Source: Myxococcales bacterium
Lineage (GTDB): Bacteria; Myxococcota_C; UBA6777
DNA length: 64,000 bases
Direction: 5' to 3'
Assembly (NCBI GenBank): GCA_020632975.1
Contig: JACKEL010000014.1
Span: 88,701 to 152,700 of the forward strand
The notes beneath the pieces are model-generated. The model made no database searches. It was not told the origin of the DNA and saw only the letters and a list, made by a program, of their open reading frames with translations. How positions within the stretch are numbered: the stretch's first letter is position 1; each line of letters begins with the position of its first letter. Position numbers and translations under genes: made by a program. Shown piece by piece: positions 1 through 8,858 of the stretch.

Positions 1-875
1 TTCGTCAGCTCTTTTTGAAGTTTGAAGGGAGCAATCCCACAGGAACACAAAAAGATCGCATCGCTTTTGCCCAAGCTATGGATGCGATGCGACGAGGGTT
101 TGATGCCATCGCTGTCGCAACCTGCGGAAACTACGGCGTCGCGATGTCTTTGGCGGCTTCACTCGCGGGGATTCGGTGCCTCGTGTATATCCCCGAACGC
201 TACCACACCAAGCGGATCAAAGAGATGCAGGATCTTCAAGCGGAGATCGTGCGCGTCCCTGGTGACTACGAAAATGCTGTGTTGGTATCGAGCAAAGAAG
301 CCGAACTTCACGGCTATTACGATGCCAATCCTGGCGGGATCAATACGCCTCTTCAACTGAAAGCGTATGGTGAGATCGCCTATGAGATCTACGACGAACT
401 TCGCGATGCACCCGTACTTATCGCGGGCCCTGTCTCCAATGGAACGACGCTTGCGGGCGTCTATCGAGGGTTTTTGAGCTTGTATCGACGCGGAAAGACC
501 TCACGGATGCCCAAGTTTGTGGCGGGGTCTTCCTTTCGCAAGAACCCGATTGTGCAAGCTTTTTTGAAAAACAAAGAGCGTTGCGAAGACTTGAATCCGC
601 AAAGTATCCGTGAGACCCTTGTCAACGAGCCTTTGATCAACTGGCACTCTAGTGATGGCGATCATGCCCTTCAATCCGTGCGTTTGACACATGGGTGGGC
701 AGGAAATGCCAGCGACAAACAGATGCGTGAACTCTCGAAGCAACTTCGCGAGAAAGAAGGCTTGCATGTCTTGCCCGCAGCAACCGCAGGGCTCGTCGCT
801 TTGTTGGAGGCGCACCGCAAAGAGCCTCTGATCGGCGATCGTTATGTTGCGATCCTCACGGGAAAAAGAGCCTAA
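1..875 (+). CDS. PLP-dependent threonine-synthase/cysteine-synthase-like enzyme, 5' truncated by window edge
   Basis: The frame is open from the first bases and the visible protein begins inside a conserved motif, so the true start lies before the window. The motif reads NPTGTQKDR at its core, the PLP-lysine signature (GxxKDR) of the tryptophan-synthase-beta / threonine-synthase fold. It is followed by the ATCGNYG segment that binds the substrate carboxylate and by a Gly-rich phosphate-binding turn near GPVSNGTT. About 285 residues are visible; the N-terminal 60 to 100 are missing. Such enzymes do beta-replacement or beta/gamma-elimination on amino acids in the cytoplasm. The exact substrate cannot be read from the sequence. 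It ends 89 bp before a DUF1611 gene on the same strand and probably belongs to the operon running to 5913. Fold assignment is firm, reaction is not. Confidence 0.8.
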   Translation, partial: RQLFLKFEGSNPTGTQKDRIAFAQAMDAMRRGFDAIAVATCGNYGVAMSLAASLAGIRCLVYIPERYHTKRIKEMQDLQAEIVRVPGDYENAVLVSSKEAELHGYYDANPGGINTPLQLKAYGEIAYEIYDELRDAPVLIAGPVSNGTTLAGVYRGFLSLYRRGKTSRMPKFVAGSSFRKNPIVQAFLKNKERCEDLNPQSIRETLVNEPLINWHSSDGDHALQSVRLTHGWAGNASDKQMRELSKQLREKEGLHVLPAATAGLVALLEAHRKEPLIGDRYVAILTGKRA

Positions 876-964
876 ATCGACAGAGTTTTGTTTCTAAAGA
901 GATGACTTCTTCCTCTCTCCCCGAATATCGGGGAAAGAGTGCACCATACGAAAGAGAATACGAG

Positions 965-2062
965 ATGGCGGATCTGAAAACTGAACAGCGAGCGATTGTG
1001 TACTGTGAAGGTGCTTTCAACACTCCCACTGGCAAAACAGCCCATGGTTTGGTGCGTTTCACCAACCGTTATGAGGTGCTTGCAGTGTTGGATACGCGCT
1101 ATGTGGGTGGGGACGCTGGCGAGATCCTTGATCGAAAACACAAAGATATCCCCGTGTTGGGAAGTCTCAAAGATGCCCTTGCTTTGGCCCAAGAACGCGG
1201 CAAGTCGCCGACGCACTTCGTGATTGGTTTGGCGCCAGATGGTGGTCGTTTGCCCGAAGAAGCGCGCGAAGTGGTGGCAGAGGCGATCCAAGCGGGTCTG
1301 CATGTGAACTCGGGTCTGCACGACTTTCTTTCGGATGATCCGCGCCTTGTGGCCCTCGCCCAAGAACACGGCGTCAAGATCCACGATGTACGAAAGCCCC
1401 CCACGCGCGACAAACTTCACTTTTTCAGCGGCAAGATCGAAGAAGTCAAAGCACTGAAAGTCGCCGTCCTTGGGACAGACTCTGCGGTTGGAAAGCGCAC
1501 CACCGCTTGGTTGTTGCAACAAGGTCTTGCAAAGGCCGGATACAAGGCCGAGATGATCGGTACTGGACAGACAGCTTGGATGCAAGGTGCCCAATACAGC
1601 TTGATCCTCGACTCTTTGATCAACGACTTTGTGGCAGGTGAGATCGAGCATGCTGTGTGGAGCGCTTGGAATGAGCGCAAGCCTGATGTGATCTTGATCG
1701 AAGGCCAAGGCAGCTTGATGAATCCCGCTTATCCCGGTGGATTCGAGATCTTGGCAGCAGGTCGCCCTGATGTCGTCGTGATGCAACACGCCCCCGCACG
1801 CAAAGAATACGACGGATTCCCTGGATACAAGCTCCACCCCCTCGGACAACAGATCCAAACCCTTGAGATGCTTTCGGGCCGTCCTGTGGTCGCTGTGACC
1901 GTGAACCACGAAGATCTCAAGCACGATGAGATCCCCTTAATCTGCCAAGCCATCGAGCAGATCGTCGGCTTGCCCACCGCTGACGTCCTTGTCCAAGGTG
2001 CCGATCGCATCGTCTCTGTGTTGATTGAACATCTGCAAGCCCGCAACAACGAAGCCGCCTAA
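965..2062 (+). CDS. DUF1611 family protein, DgcN-like (D-glutamate/acyl-amino-acid metabolism)
   Basis: A 365-residue cytoplasmic protein with a Rossmann-like N-terminal half and a P-loop C-terminal half. The P-loop GTDSAVGKRT lies at about residues 170-179 and is followed by a GTGQTAWMQG segment typical of DUF1611 (COG3367). Members sit beside enolase-superfamily epimerases; in marine bacteria the pair DgcN/DgcA has been reported to acetylate D-glutamate and then racemise the N-acetyl product. The same gene order here supports a related job, but substrate is inference. An ATG at 902 would add 21 residues but has AAAGAG directly abutting it; the ATG at 965 has AAGAGAA at proper spacing and starts with a typical N-terminus, so I prefer it. 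The next gene starts 21 bp downstream. Confidence 0.8.
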   Translation: MADLKTEQRAIVYCEGAFNTPTGKTAHGLVRFTNRYEVLAVLDTRYVGGDAGEILDRKHKDIPVLGSLKDALALAQERGKSPTHFVIGLAPDGGRLPEEAREVVAEAIQAGLHVNSGLHDFLSDDPRLVALAQEHGVKIHDVRKPPTRDKLHFFSGKIEEVKALKVAVLGTDSAVGKRTTAWLLQQGLAKAGYKAEMIGTGQTAWMQGAQYSLILDSLINDFVAGEIEHAVWSAWNERKPDVILIEGQGSLMNPAYPGGFEILAAGRPDVVVMQHAPARKEYDGFPGYKLHPLGQQIQTLEMLSGRPVVAVTVNHEDLKHDEIPLICQAIEQIVGLPTADVLVQGADRIVSVLIEHLQARNNEAA

Positions 2063-2083
2063 AGCGCGGAGTGGACCCCCTCG

Positions 2084-3151
2084 ATGAAGATCCAACGTCT
2101 CGTCTTTTGGCCCCTGTCTCTCAAACTCCGTGAGCCTTACACGATCTCTTACGAAACGATCGACACTGCGCCCCAAGTCTTCTTGCAGATCCACACAGAC
2201 ACGGGTCTTGTGGGCTGGGGAGCTTGTAACCCTGATCTCCAAGTGACTGGAGAAACCCAAGAGACGGTCCTTACGTCACTGCGGGATCTCGTAGAGCCTG
2301 CGCTGATCGGGGAAGACCCTCTTCGGATATCTTGGGTGCTCAACAAGATCCGTCCATTGATGAACGAGCAACCCTCTGCGAAGGCGCTCGTGGATATGGC
2401 GCTCTATGATCTGCTCGGAAAACGCGCAGGGTTGCCGATCTATCGCTTGCTGGGTGGGTATCGCACCTCTATCTCAACAAGCATCACCATCGGGATCATG
2501 CCCATCGTCGAAGCTGTCGAACATGCCGTGCGTTTTACGCAACAGGGCTTTCATTGCATCAAGGTGAAAGGCGGTAGCCATCTCGACGAAGATATCGAAC
2601 GGGTCCGCAAGATCCGCGAAGCCATCGGGAAAGGTGTTGCGCTGCGTTTTGATGCCAACCAAGGCTATACTGTCGAAGAGTCCGTGCGTTTCGTACATGA
2701 GACGCTTGATGTTGGAATCGAACTGCTCGAACAACCGACTCCTCGCGAAAAACGCGAGTGGTTGGGGCAAGTCTCCCAACGCACGACGATCCCGATCATG
2801 GCGGACGAAAGCTTGGTGAGCCTACGCGATGCGTTTCGTTTGGCCCAAGAAGAACTCACGGACATGGTCAATATCAAGCTGATGAAAGTGGGAGGGCTTG
2901 AACGAGCCAGCCAAGTGAATGCTGTGGCCTATGCTGCGGGACTTGAAGCGATGGTCGGTTGTATGGACGAAACAGCCCTTGGGATCGCCGCGGGACTCCA
3001 CTTTGCTCTTGCTCGACCCAATGTGCATTATGCCGATCTCGACGGTCACTTCGACTTGTTGGACGATCCTTCTTCTGGAACTGTGATCTTGCGCGATGGT
3101 GTTCTTTTTCCCCGAGAGGAAGCGGGACTCGGACTTTGTTGGTCTGAGTGA
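2084..3151 (+). CDS. Enolase-superfamily dipeptide epimerase / N-acyl amino acid racemase (DgcA-like)
   Basis: A 355-residue member of the mandelate racemase/muconate lactonizing enzyme group. The catalytic K-x-K is Lys160-Val-Lys162, the Mg2+ ligands are Asp190 (RFDANQG), Glu216 (LLEQP) and Asp241 (MADES), and the opposing base is Lys265 (NIKLMK). This spacing matches L-Ala-D/L-Glu epimerases, which invert the alpha-carbon of acyl amino acids or dipeptides. It follows the DUF1611 gene by 21 bp and its TGA overlaps a possible GTG of the next gene, so the genes are probably co-transcribed and translationally coupled. All catalytic residues are present, so the protein should be active. Whether the substrate is a murein dipeptide or N-acetyl-glutamate is not visible in the sequence. 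Confidence 0.88.
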   Translation: MKIQRLVFWPLSLKLREPYTISYETIDTAPQVFLQIHTDTGLVGWGACNPDLQVTGETQETVLTSLRDLVEPALIGEDPLRISWVLNKIRPLMNEQPSAKALVDMALYDLLGKRAGLPIYRLLGGYRTSISTSITIGIMPIVEAVEHAVRFTQQGFHCIKVKGGSHLDEDIERVRKIREAIGKGVALRFDANQGYTVEESVRFVHETLDVGIELLEQPTPREKREWLGQVSQRTTIPIMADESLVSLRDAFRLAQEELTDMVNIKLMKVGGLERASQVNAVAYAAGLEAMVGCMDETALGIAAGLHFALARPNVHYADLDGHFDLLDDPSSGTVILRDGVLFPREEAGLGLCWSE

Positions 3152-3165
3152 TAAAGGATAAGCTT

Positions 3166-5913
3166 GTGACAAAAAAACAAAAACAAACCCCACAGATGGA
3201 CCCCAAAACCGAAGAGGTCGAGCTTTCCGCTGACGTGGTGGTCGAAGAGTCCTTTGATGAAGGGGATGATCCACTCGCAGCACTCGAAGTGATCGATCGT
3301 TTGGAGGTGGGCCCTGTCCAACTCGAACCGCAACGCTTGGTGATGCCTTACCGCGTCTTTCGTGGCGGAGTCGTCGAAGAGACCGAGCTGATCTATCGCT
3401 ACGAACAGCGTGTCTTTGATCCTGCTTCTCTCGTTGATCAGAACCTCGCAAGCGTGATTGGTGCCCAAGTTGCCCTCAACTACGGTCTCTTTTGCAAAGA
3501 GATCGTGTTCTTTGGGCCTTTTGATGCAGACGATCAACGCTTTCTGACAGACATGATGGAAAATACCTCGCGAGAGATCTACATCGTGAAGATCGTGGGG
3601 GAAAATCCCTTTTTGTTGGAGCCTGTACGCTCTCTTCCTCACTCTGTGCGCAAGCTGTATACGCGGGCCCAACTGGTCTTTGACCAAACGTGGCGTCCTA
3701 CGCCTGAAGAAGCACCCGCTTGGCAGGCCGCTTCGCATCGTATCTGTGTGTTGTCGAGCGGCGGCAAAGATAGCTTGCTCAGCTATGGTTTGCTCAATGA
3801 GATCGGCCTCGAAACACACGCCATCTTTGGCAATGAGGCAGGGCGTCACTGGTTTACTGCCTTGAATGCCTATCGCAAGTTTCAGCAGGAGTTCGCGCAT
3901 ACTGGGCGCGTTTGGATGAACAGTGACCGCGTGTTTACGTTTATGTTGCGGCAACTGTCTTTTGTTCGCCCCGATTTTGCGAGACTTCGCGCAGATATCT
4001 ATCCTGTTCGTTTGTGGACGGTGGCTGTGTTTCTCTTTGGGGTTCTTCCTGAGATGAAACGCCGTGGTATCGGCCATCTTGTGATCGGTAATGAGTTTGA
4101 CTCGACCATGCGCGAGCGTTGGAAGGGACTGACGCATTATAGCGGTGGCTACGACCAAAGCCGCTTTTTCGATCATGCGATGTCGCGTTTCTTTACGCGC
4201 AAAGGATGGCAGATCCGCCAATACTCGATCGTTCGTCCTTTGTCTGAGTTGTTGATCGAAAAGATCTTGTTTGAGCGTTATCCGCATCTTTTGGCCGAGC
4301 AGGTCTCTTGTCACGCTGCACACAAAGAAGAAGAACGCATCCGTCCTTGTGGTCGTTGCGAAAAGTGCCGTCGTATCCAAGCGATGTTGACGGCTCTTGG
4401 GGCAGATCCTGCGATCTGTGGCTATACCCCTGAGATGACTGCGGCGGCTTTGAAGGAACTGCCCAATCGACCGCTCAAACAAGAAGATGATGCTTACGAT
4501 CACTTGCTCTATATGCTCGATCAGAAGGGAGCTTTGGAGCTTCCTGATGAGCGCCGTCGTGCGCTGCGATCTTGTGAACACATCGGCCAAGTTCGCTTTG
4601 ATCGCGAACACTCACAAGTACAAGATATCCCACAAGGTTTGCGCGGTCCGCTGTACAAGATCTTCCTTGAACATGCAGATGGCGCCGTGGAACGACATGG
4701 AAGGATGTGGCAACCGCTCGATATCCTCGACTCTCCGACGATACAGCTTCCTTTTCCCCATGAACGCAGCCATGACAGCCATTTGATCACACCACCTCGA
4801 AAAGGTGATGAATCTCCACAATCGTCCTCTCCTGCGAAGGAAACACAGGCCGTGACCACACCAAAAGCTGAAAAGACCGAGCCCTCGAATGCATCGGCGC
4901 CTCCCCAAGAAGAGGCTGTTGCTGATACTTCTGTCCAGGCAGAAAACACAGAACCCACCGCGCCTTACGAAAGCGCGGGGACGTCTTCTTATGATGAGAT
5001 CCCTGCGGTTGGGGCGGAGTATCCCGCCTCTGTGTTGGGTGCGCTCCCCGCTGAAGGTGCAGCACCGCTGCAAGCTTCTCGTGAAAATGTCGATGATGGT
5101 CATCCTTTCCCTTTGCCGCCTCGTCCGCGTCGTGACTACTTGTTGCGCGAGCTGACTTGGCCTGAAGCGGAGCAGCGTTTTCGTGAGACAGATGTGGCTT
5201 TGCTACCCGTGGGGGCTATCGAACAGCACGGTCCTCACTTGCCTTTGGATGTCGATGCCTTTGATGCGGACACGCTCGCAAGGGCGGTGGCTGCGCGTTG
5301 TCCTGCACCGCGTCCTCTGGTCTTGCCCTTGATCCCGTATGGTGTGTCGTATCACCACAATGACTTTGGCGGGACGTTATCTGTTTCCAACGAAACGATG
5401 TCGCGCATGGTCTATGAGATCGGTCTTTCTGCCGCACGCAACGGGATTACGAAGCTCGTGATCATCAATGGACACGGTGGAAACGGACCTTCGCTCGACT
5501 TTGCAGCGCAGATGATCAACCGCGATGCACGGATCTTTGTCGCGGTGGACTCTGGAGAAACCAGCGATGTCGATATCTACGAGATGACCGAGACCGCACA
5601 TAACGACGTTCATGCGGGAGAGATCGAAACCTCGACCACGCTCGCTGTGCGTCCTCACCTTGTGCACATGGACAAGCTAGAGCCCGCTGTCCCGCAGTTT
5701 TCGAGCCGCTATCTCAACTTCACGTCCAATCGTGGGATCCCTTGGTATGCTTACACCAAGAAGATCTCTGAAAATGGTGTGATGGGTGATCCCACCAAGG
5801 CCAGCGCTGAAAAAGGCCGAAAGATCTGGGAAGTGATGATCCACCACTTGTCGATCTTCGTACAAGAACTCCAGTCCATGACCCTCGATGAATTGCATCA
5901 ACGCCGCTACTAA
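3166..5913 (+). CDS. Fusion protein: PP-loop ATPase (QueC-like) domain plus creatininase-family amidohydrolase
   Basis: A 915-residue two-enzyme fusion. The N-terminal half carries the PP-loop SGGKDS (about residues 198-203) used by ATP-pyrophosphatases to adenylate a substrate, and a four-Cys cluster (Cys382, Cys395, Cys398, Cys401) like the zinc site of QueC. A low-complexity Pro/Ala/Glu linker of about 130 residues follows. The C-terminal 255 residues are creatininase-like: the E-x-H motif in GAIEQHGPHLP near 683, NGHGGNG near 767 and HAGEIE near 815 supply the metal ligands. Creatininase relatives hydrolyse cyclic or peptide amides. I chose the GTG at 3166 because AAAGGA sits 7 bp upstream; a GTG at 3148 overlaps the previous stop without such a site. 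The domain pairing with DgcN/DgcA-like neighbours suggests an amide or peptide pathway, which is inference. Confidence 0.8.
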   Translation: MTKKQKQTPQMDPKTEEVELSADVVVEESFDEGDDPLAALEVIDRLEVGPVQLEPQRLVMPYRVFRGGVVEETELIYRYEQRVFDPASLVDQNLASVIGAQVALNYGLFCKEIVFFGPFDADDQRFLTDMMENTSREIYIVKIVGENPFLLEPVRSLPHSVRKLYTRAQLVFDQTWRPTPEEAPAWQAASHRICVLSSGGKDSLLSYGLLNEIGLETHAIFGNEAGRHWFTALNAYRKFQQEFAHTGRVWMNSDRVFTFMLRQLSFVRPDFARLRADIYPVRLWTVAVFLFGVLPEMKRRGIGHLVIGNEFDSTMRERWKGLTHYSGGYDQSRFFDHAMSRFFTRKGWQIRQYSIVRPLSELLIEKILFERYPHLLAEQVSCHAAHKEEERIRPCGRCEKCRRIQAMLTALGADPAICGYTPEMTAAALKELPNRPLKQEDDAYDHLLYMLDQKGALELPDERRRALRSCEHIGQVRFDREHSQVQDIPQGLRGPLYKIFLEHADGAVERHGRMWQPLDILDSPTIQLPFPHERSHDSHLITPPRKGDESPQSSSPAKETQAVTTPKAEKTEPSNASAPPQEEAVADTSVQAENTEPTAPYESAGTSSYDEIPAVGAEYPASVLGALPAEGAAPLQASRENVDDGHPFPLPPRPRRDYLLRELTWPEAEQRFRETDVALLPVGAIEQHGPHLPLDVDAFDADTLARAVAARCPAPRPLVLPLIPYGVSYHHNDFGGTLSVSNETMSRMVYEIGLSAARNGITKLVIINGHGGNGPSLDFAAQMINRDARIFVAVDSGETSDVDIYEMTETAHNDVHAGEIETSTTLAVRPHLVHMDKLEPAVPQFSSRYLNFTSNRGIPWYAYTKKISENGVMGDPTKASAEKGRKIWEVMIHHLSIFVQELQSMTLDELHQRRY

Positions 5914-5941
5914 GTCTTAGACTTTTCAAGGAATCTTTGCG

Positions 5942-6003
5942 GGACTCCCCAACACACTGCATAAGAGATCTTTTCTTTGGGTGTGTTGCGAGTCACTTTT
6001 TAA
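5942..6003 (+). terminator. Probable Rho-independent terminator after the PP-loop/creatininase gene
   Basis: The segment GACTCCCCAACACAC is mirrored by GTGTGTTGCGAGTC about 25 bases later and is followed at once by ACTTTTT. The stem is imperfect (small internal mismatch) with a long loop, but its position 28 bp after the stop codon fits the end of the operon. Confidence 0.55.
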
Positions 6004-6253
6004 TTGTGAAATAAATCACAATTAAATCAAGTGTAAGTCTTTGAAAAGGAAAGAAAATATTTCTTGAAAAAGAAGATAGTGTGCTGTAAGGTTCATACCT
6101 CTTCACCAACAACAAAGCGGACGGGTTTTGTTGTTGGAGGTTTCTGCTTTGATAGCGATCCCCTCGCGCCATTCTAGCATCTTGGAACTTCAACATTTTT
6201 TAAGGATGGCTCCTTCTTGGGTTGCGTTTCTCCAACACAAAAGGACAAAAAAG

Positions 6254-7360
6254 ATGATGAAGATTTTTTCAAGGAAAAAAACACCCTCTGTCAAGACGAG
6301 TGAACCTGCGCCCAAGCCCTCGAAGTCCTCGAAGGCAAAGAAAAAAGAAGCGGTGGGTGGTGCGTCAGGAAACTCTTTTTCTGCTGGAAAAAAAGAGCCT
6401 GCGATCAACCTTTCCTCACCGTCTCCGTCTTCGCCCTCTCCGGCAGGGATGCCCGCTGGTTCTGTCAAAGGACACTCCTTTGCGCACCAAGGATCGGGGG
6501 TGAAGGATCTGCGACCTGTTGAAAATCTTCAAAGTGCGGGACATGCGGAATTTCTGGGAGAGACGCCGCATCTTTTGTCGCCTCCCTCTCACCGCGAAAA
6601 GATCGCTTATGATCAAGAAGGTGCGGACAAAGCGGCGGAGATGAAAGCAAAACAAAAGCCTGGAACAGGGGTAGAGGTCCCAATCCCACACAAGCCCGAT
6701 TATCCGCTCGAAGTGACTTCTCACAAACCCGATGATATGTTTGAGAAACCTTTGTTGGTGTATAAGAAAAATGACGAGGCCAACTCATTCCTTGATGTCA
6801 AAAGTAGCGCGCCCTCGGGGGCCCTTTTTGGCACACAAGGCGCGGCGATGGGGATCTCTACATCACCTGCTGATAAGGGCGTGATGTACTTGCCTGACCG
6901 AGAAAACCATATCTCTGCGATGACGCTCAATCCTCAAAAGCACTCGGGTGGAGAACCATTGTTCCTTACAGGTCCTTTCAATGGATGCGACTTTGCGGCA
7001 GTGAAAGGACCCAACGAAGGGGATGTGACGGTTTTTCATTCACATTTTAAAAATGATTTTAAAAGTCGCGTGCCCGATCCCGGGGGGGATCGTGGGTACA
7101 ATGACTTCAAACAAGAGGCTTTTGAGGAAGCAAAGATGCGTATGGGTATCCCCAAAGATGCTGAGGGGTTCTATATGCCCTCTAAGAAATATCTGTCGGA
7201 TAGCGACGGCAACGGCAACAATGCAGAGGCTTTTGTGTATGGCCGCAAAAATGAGGAAGGGAAGATGGAGTTTTTTCTTCACGCCACAAAAGTAGAGAAG
7301 AAAGATGGCGTGACCCAGACGGTTCCTCATATCCCTTCGGAGTCTTTGGGGGCTTTGTAA
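6254..7360 (+). CDS. Unclassified protein with Lys/Ser/Pro-rich N-tail
   Basis: I do not recognise this 368-residue protein. The first 70 to 80 residues are low complexity, rich in Lys, Ser and Pro, with no signal peptide or membrane segment. The C-terminal part (about 200 to 365) looks globular. It contains FNGCDF near residue 244 and VFHSH near 262, then DPGGDRGYNDF, an arrangement with conserved-looking Cys, His and Asp that could be an enzymatic site, but no family can be named. The ATG-ATG start at 6254 has AAGGAC just upstream; the frame is open 126 bp further upstream without a good ribosome site. It stands alone between a terminator and the convergent TROVE gene, whose stop is 8 bp away. 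A secreted effector or toxin-like protein is possible but unsupported. Confidence 0.6.
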   Translation: MMKIFSRKKTPSVKTSEPAPKPSKSSKAKKKEAVGGASGNSFSAGKKEPAINLSSPSPSSPSPAGMPAGSVKGHSFAHQGSGVKDLRPVENLQSAGHAEFLGETPHLLSPPSHREKIAYDQEGADKAAEMKAKQKPGTGVEVPIPHKPDYPLEVTSHKPDDMFEKPLLVYKKNDEANSFLDVKSSAPSGALFGTQGAAMGISTSPADKGVMYLPDRENHISAMTLNPQKHSGGEPLFLTGPFNGCDFAAVKGPNEGDVTVFHSHFKNDFKSRVPDPGGDRGYNDFKQEAFEEAKMRMGIPKDAEGFYMPSKKYLSDSDGNGNNAEAFVYGRKNEEGKMEFFLHATKVEKKDGVTQTVPHIPSESLGAL

Positions 7361-7367
7361 GACAGTT

Positions 7368-8858
7368 TTATGCGATGGGAGGGGCTTCTGCGGGGAGAGG
7401 ATAGCTGGCGATCTCAAACACAAGATCCATCCAAGAAGGACGCGCCAGCAATGAGACGAGGTTGGGGATAGAGAAGTAGTCTGCTTTGCGCGCGTCTAGC
7501 TCGGTCACTTGGCCTTTGATGCAAGGTGTACCAAGACGCCACCACGACATCGTGCGTTTGTCTGTGGTGCCCACTTGGACCCAATAGAGGTCCACTTCTC
7601 CATAGCGAGCTTCGTACTTTTTGTACTCATCGAAGAAAGAAGGCTTTGTATTTTCTTCCGCATCCGAGATCAACACGATCTGTTCCACTTGGGTATCTTG
7701 TTTGTTTAGCCAAGCGATGGCTGAACCCAAGGAAGTGATCCCACCTGCTTTGATGCGACGAAAAGCGTGTTGCCATGCGCCGATATCGCCTGTCATGGGG
7801 GCGGCGATGGGGTAGGGGATTCCATCGAATGCCACGACATGAAGGGACTGTTTGCAAAGCGGAGCCAGCGTCGCGCCGATATCACGAGCCAATTGGATGG
7901 CTTTCTCCATGGAGGAGCTTTTGTCAACGAGCATCGCTGTGCTGCGTGTAATCGTGCCTTTCTTTTCGAGGCGCGCTTGAGTCAACTCGTTGAGCGCGGT
8001 TTCCCACTCATCAGCGATCCCAAGCTCTCCAAGTTTGCGCAGTGCTTCGATGGCGCGTTGTGCTTTGAGGCTTGCGACACGTTTGTCGTTGCGGGCTTGG
8101 TGCATCTTCTTGCGCAAGATCTCGATCGATTCGTCATCTTGGAGCTTGCCGCGCGCTGCAAGCATCGACAAGTGATTGAGCACTTGCATCGGCGTCATGA
8201 TCTGCAAAAGGCCACGCGCGACTTCTGGATAACCCCAAAGCTCCTTGGGGATCAGCGAGTTGATCACTGTAAAAGGGAGCTTTCCTGTTGCGAGGAGTTC
8301 CAACAAAAGATCTCGTTTTGTCTCGTTGGAACGGGCTTTTGCAAGCTCCTTGAGTTTTCCTGCAAGCGTTCCCTCTGTGGCTTGCTCGAACAGCAAAGAC
8401 TGCGCAAGGGCGGAGGGTTTGATGTGCAGCGCCGCATACAGTCGTTTGAGTTCATTGCGGGCAAAAAGAACCAACCGTTCGAATCCTTCGGGGTCTTGCT
8501 CGCGCTTTCGTAGGTAGTTGGTGATGGCGATGGCCATCGAGCGCGGGATATTGCGATGCAAGACTTCTTTGACGAGAGACACACAGCGATTCACCTCAAA
8601 AGGCGCAAACTGCATAAGCAGCAAACAACCGATGCTTCGAGACTCTAGCTCTGCTGAGAGGCATAGCGTGGTTGCAAAGAGGTGTTTGTGGTCGCGAACT
8701 TCGCCATTGTCGAGGTACCAAGCCGCCAAGCGCTCGTAAAAATAAGGGTCGGCGTCTTGCCAAACTTGATGTTGTTTCGCGAGTTCTTCGAGTTTACCGT
8801 GTGATGACGTCAACAACGAAGAGAGGATGTCGATGCGGTAGTCTTTTTCTTGTGCCAT
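7368..8858 (-). CDS. TROVE/vWA domain protein (Ro60-like, Rsr family)
   Basis: A 496-residue protein with an all-helical repeat region followed by a von Willebrand A domain. The stretch around residues 195-240 (LPFTVINSLIPKELWGY, then MTPMQVLNHL) resembles the TROVE core of Ro60/Rsr proteins, which thread Y RNAs and misfolded RNAs through a helical ring. The vWA metal site DxSxS is Asp312, Ser314, Ser316, followed by GGITS and the LISDAEE strand. Bacterial Rsr works with PNPase and Y RNAs in RNA quality control and stress survival. The ATG at 8858 is preceded by a near-perfect GGAGGT six bases upstream, which overrules longer frames starting at 8957. It is shorter than Deinococcus Rsr. A generic HEAT/vWA protein is the alternative. 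Confidence 0.68.
   Translation of the reverse strand: MAQEKDYRIDILSSLLTSSHGKLEELAKQHQVWQDADPYFYERLAAWYLDNGEVRDHKHLFATTLCLSAELESRSIGCLLLMQFAPFEVNRCVSLVKEVLHRNIPRSMAIAITNYLRKREQDPEGFERLVLFARNELKRLYAALHIKPSALAQSLLFEQATEGTLAGKLKELAKARSNETKRDLLLELLATGKLPFTVINSLIPKELWGYPEVARGLLQIMTPMQVLNHLSMLAARGKLQDDESIEILRKKMHQARNDKRVASLKAQRAIEALRKLGELGIADEWETALNELTQARLEKKGTITRSTAMLVDKSSSMEKAIQLARDIGATLAPLCKQSLHVVAFDGIPYPIAAPMTGDIGAWQHAFRRIKAGGITSLGSAIAWLNKQDTQVEQIVLISDAEENTKPSFFDEYKKYEARYGEVDLYWVQVGTTDKRTMSWWRLGTPCIKGQVTELDARKADYFSIPNLVSLLARPSWMDLVFEIASYPLPAEAPPIA

Noticed and set aside
3046..4611. 521-codon minus-strand frame opposite the PP-loop domain
   Set aside because: Overlaps a domain with intact catalytic motifs; no family match visible and no ribosome site.
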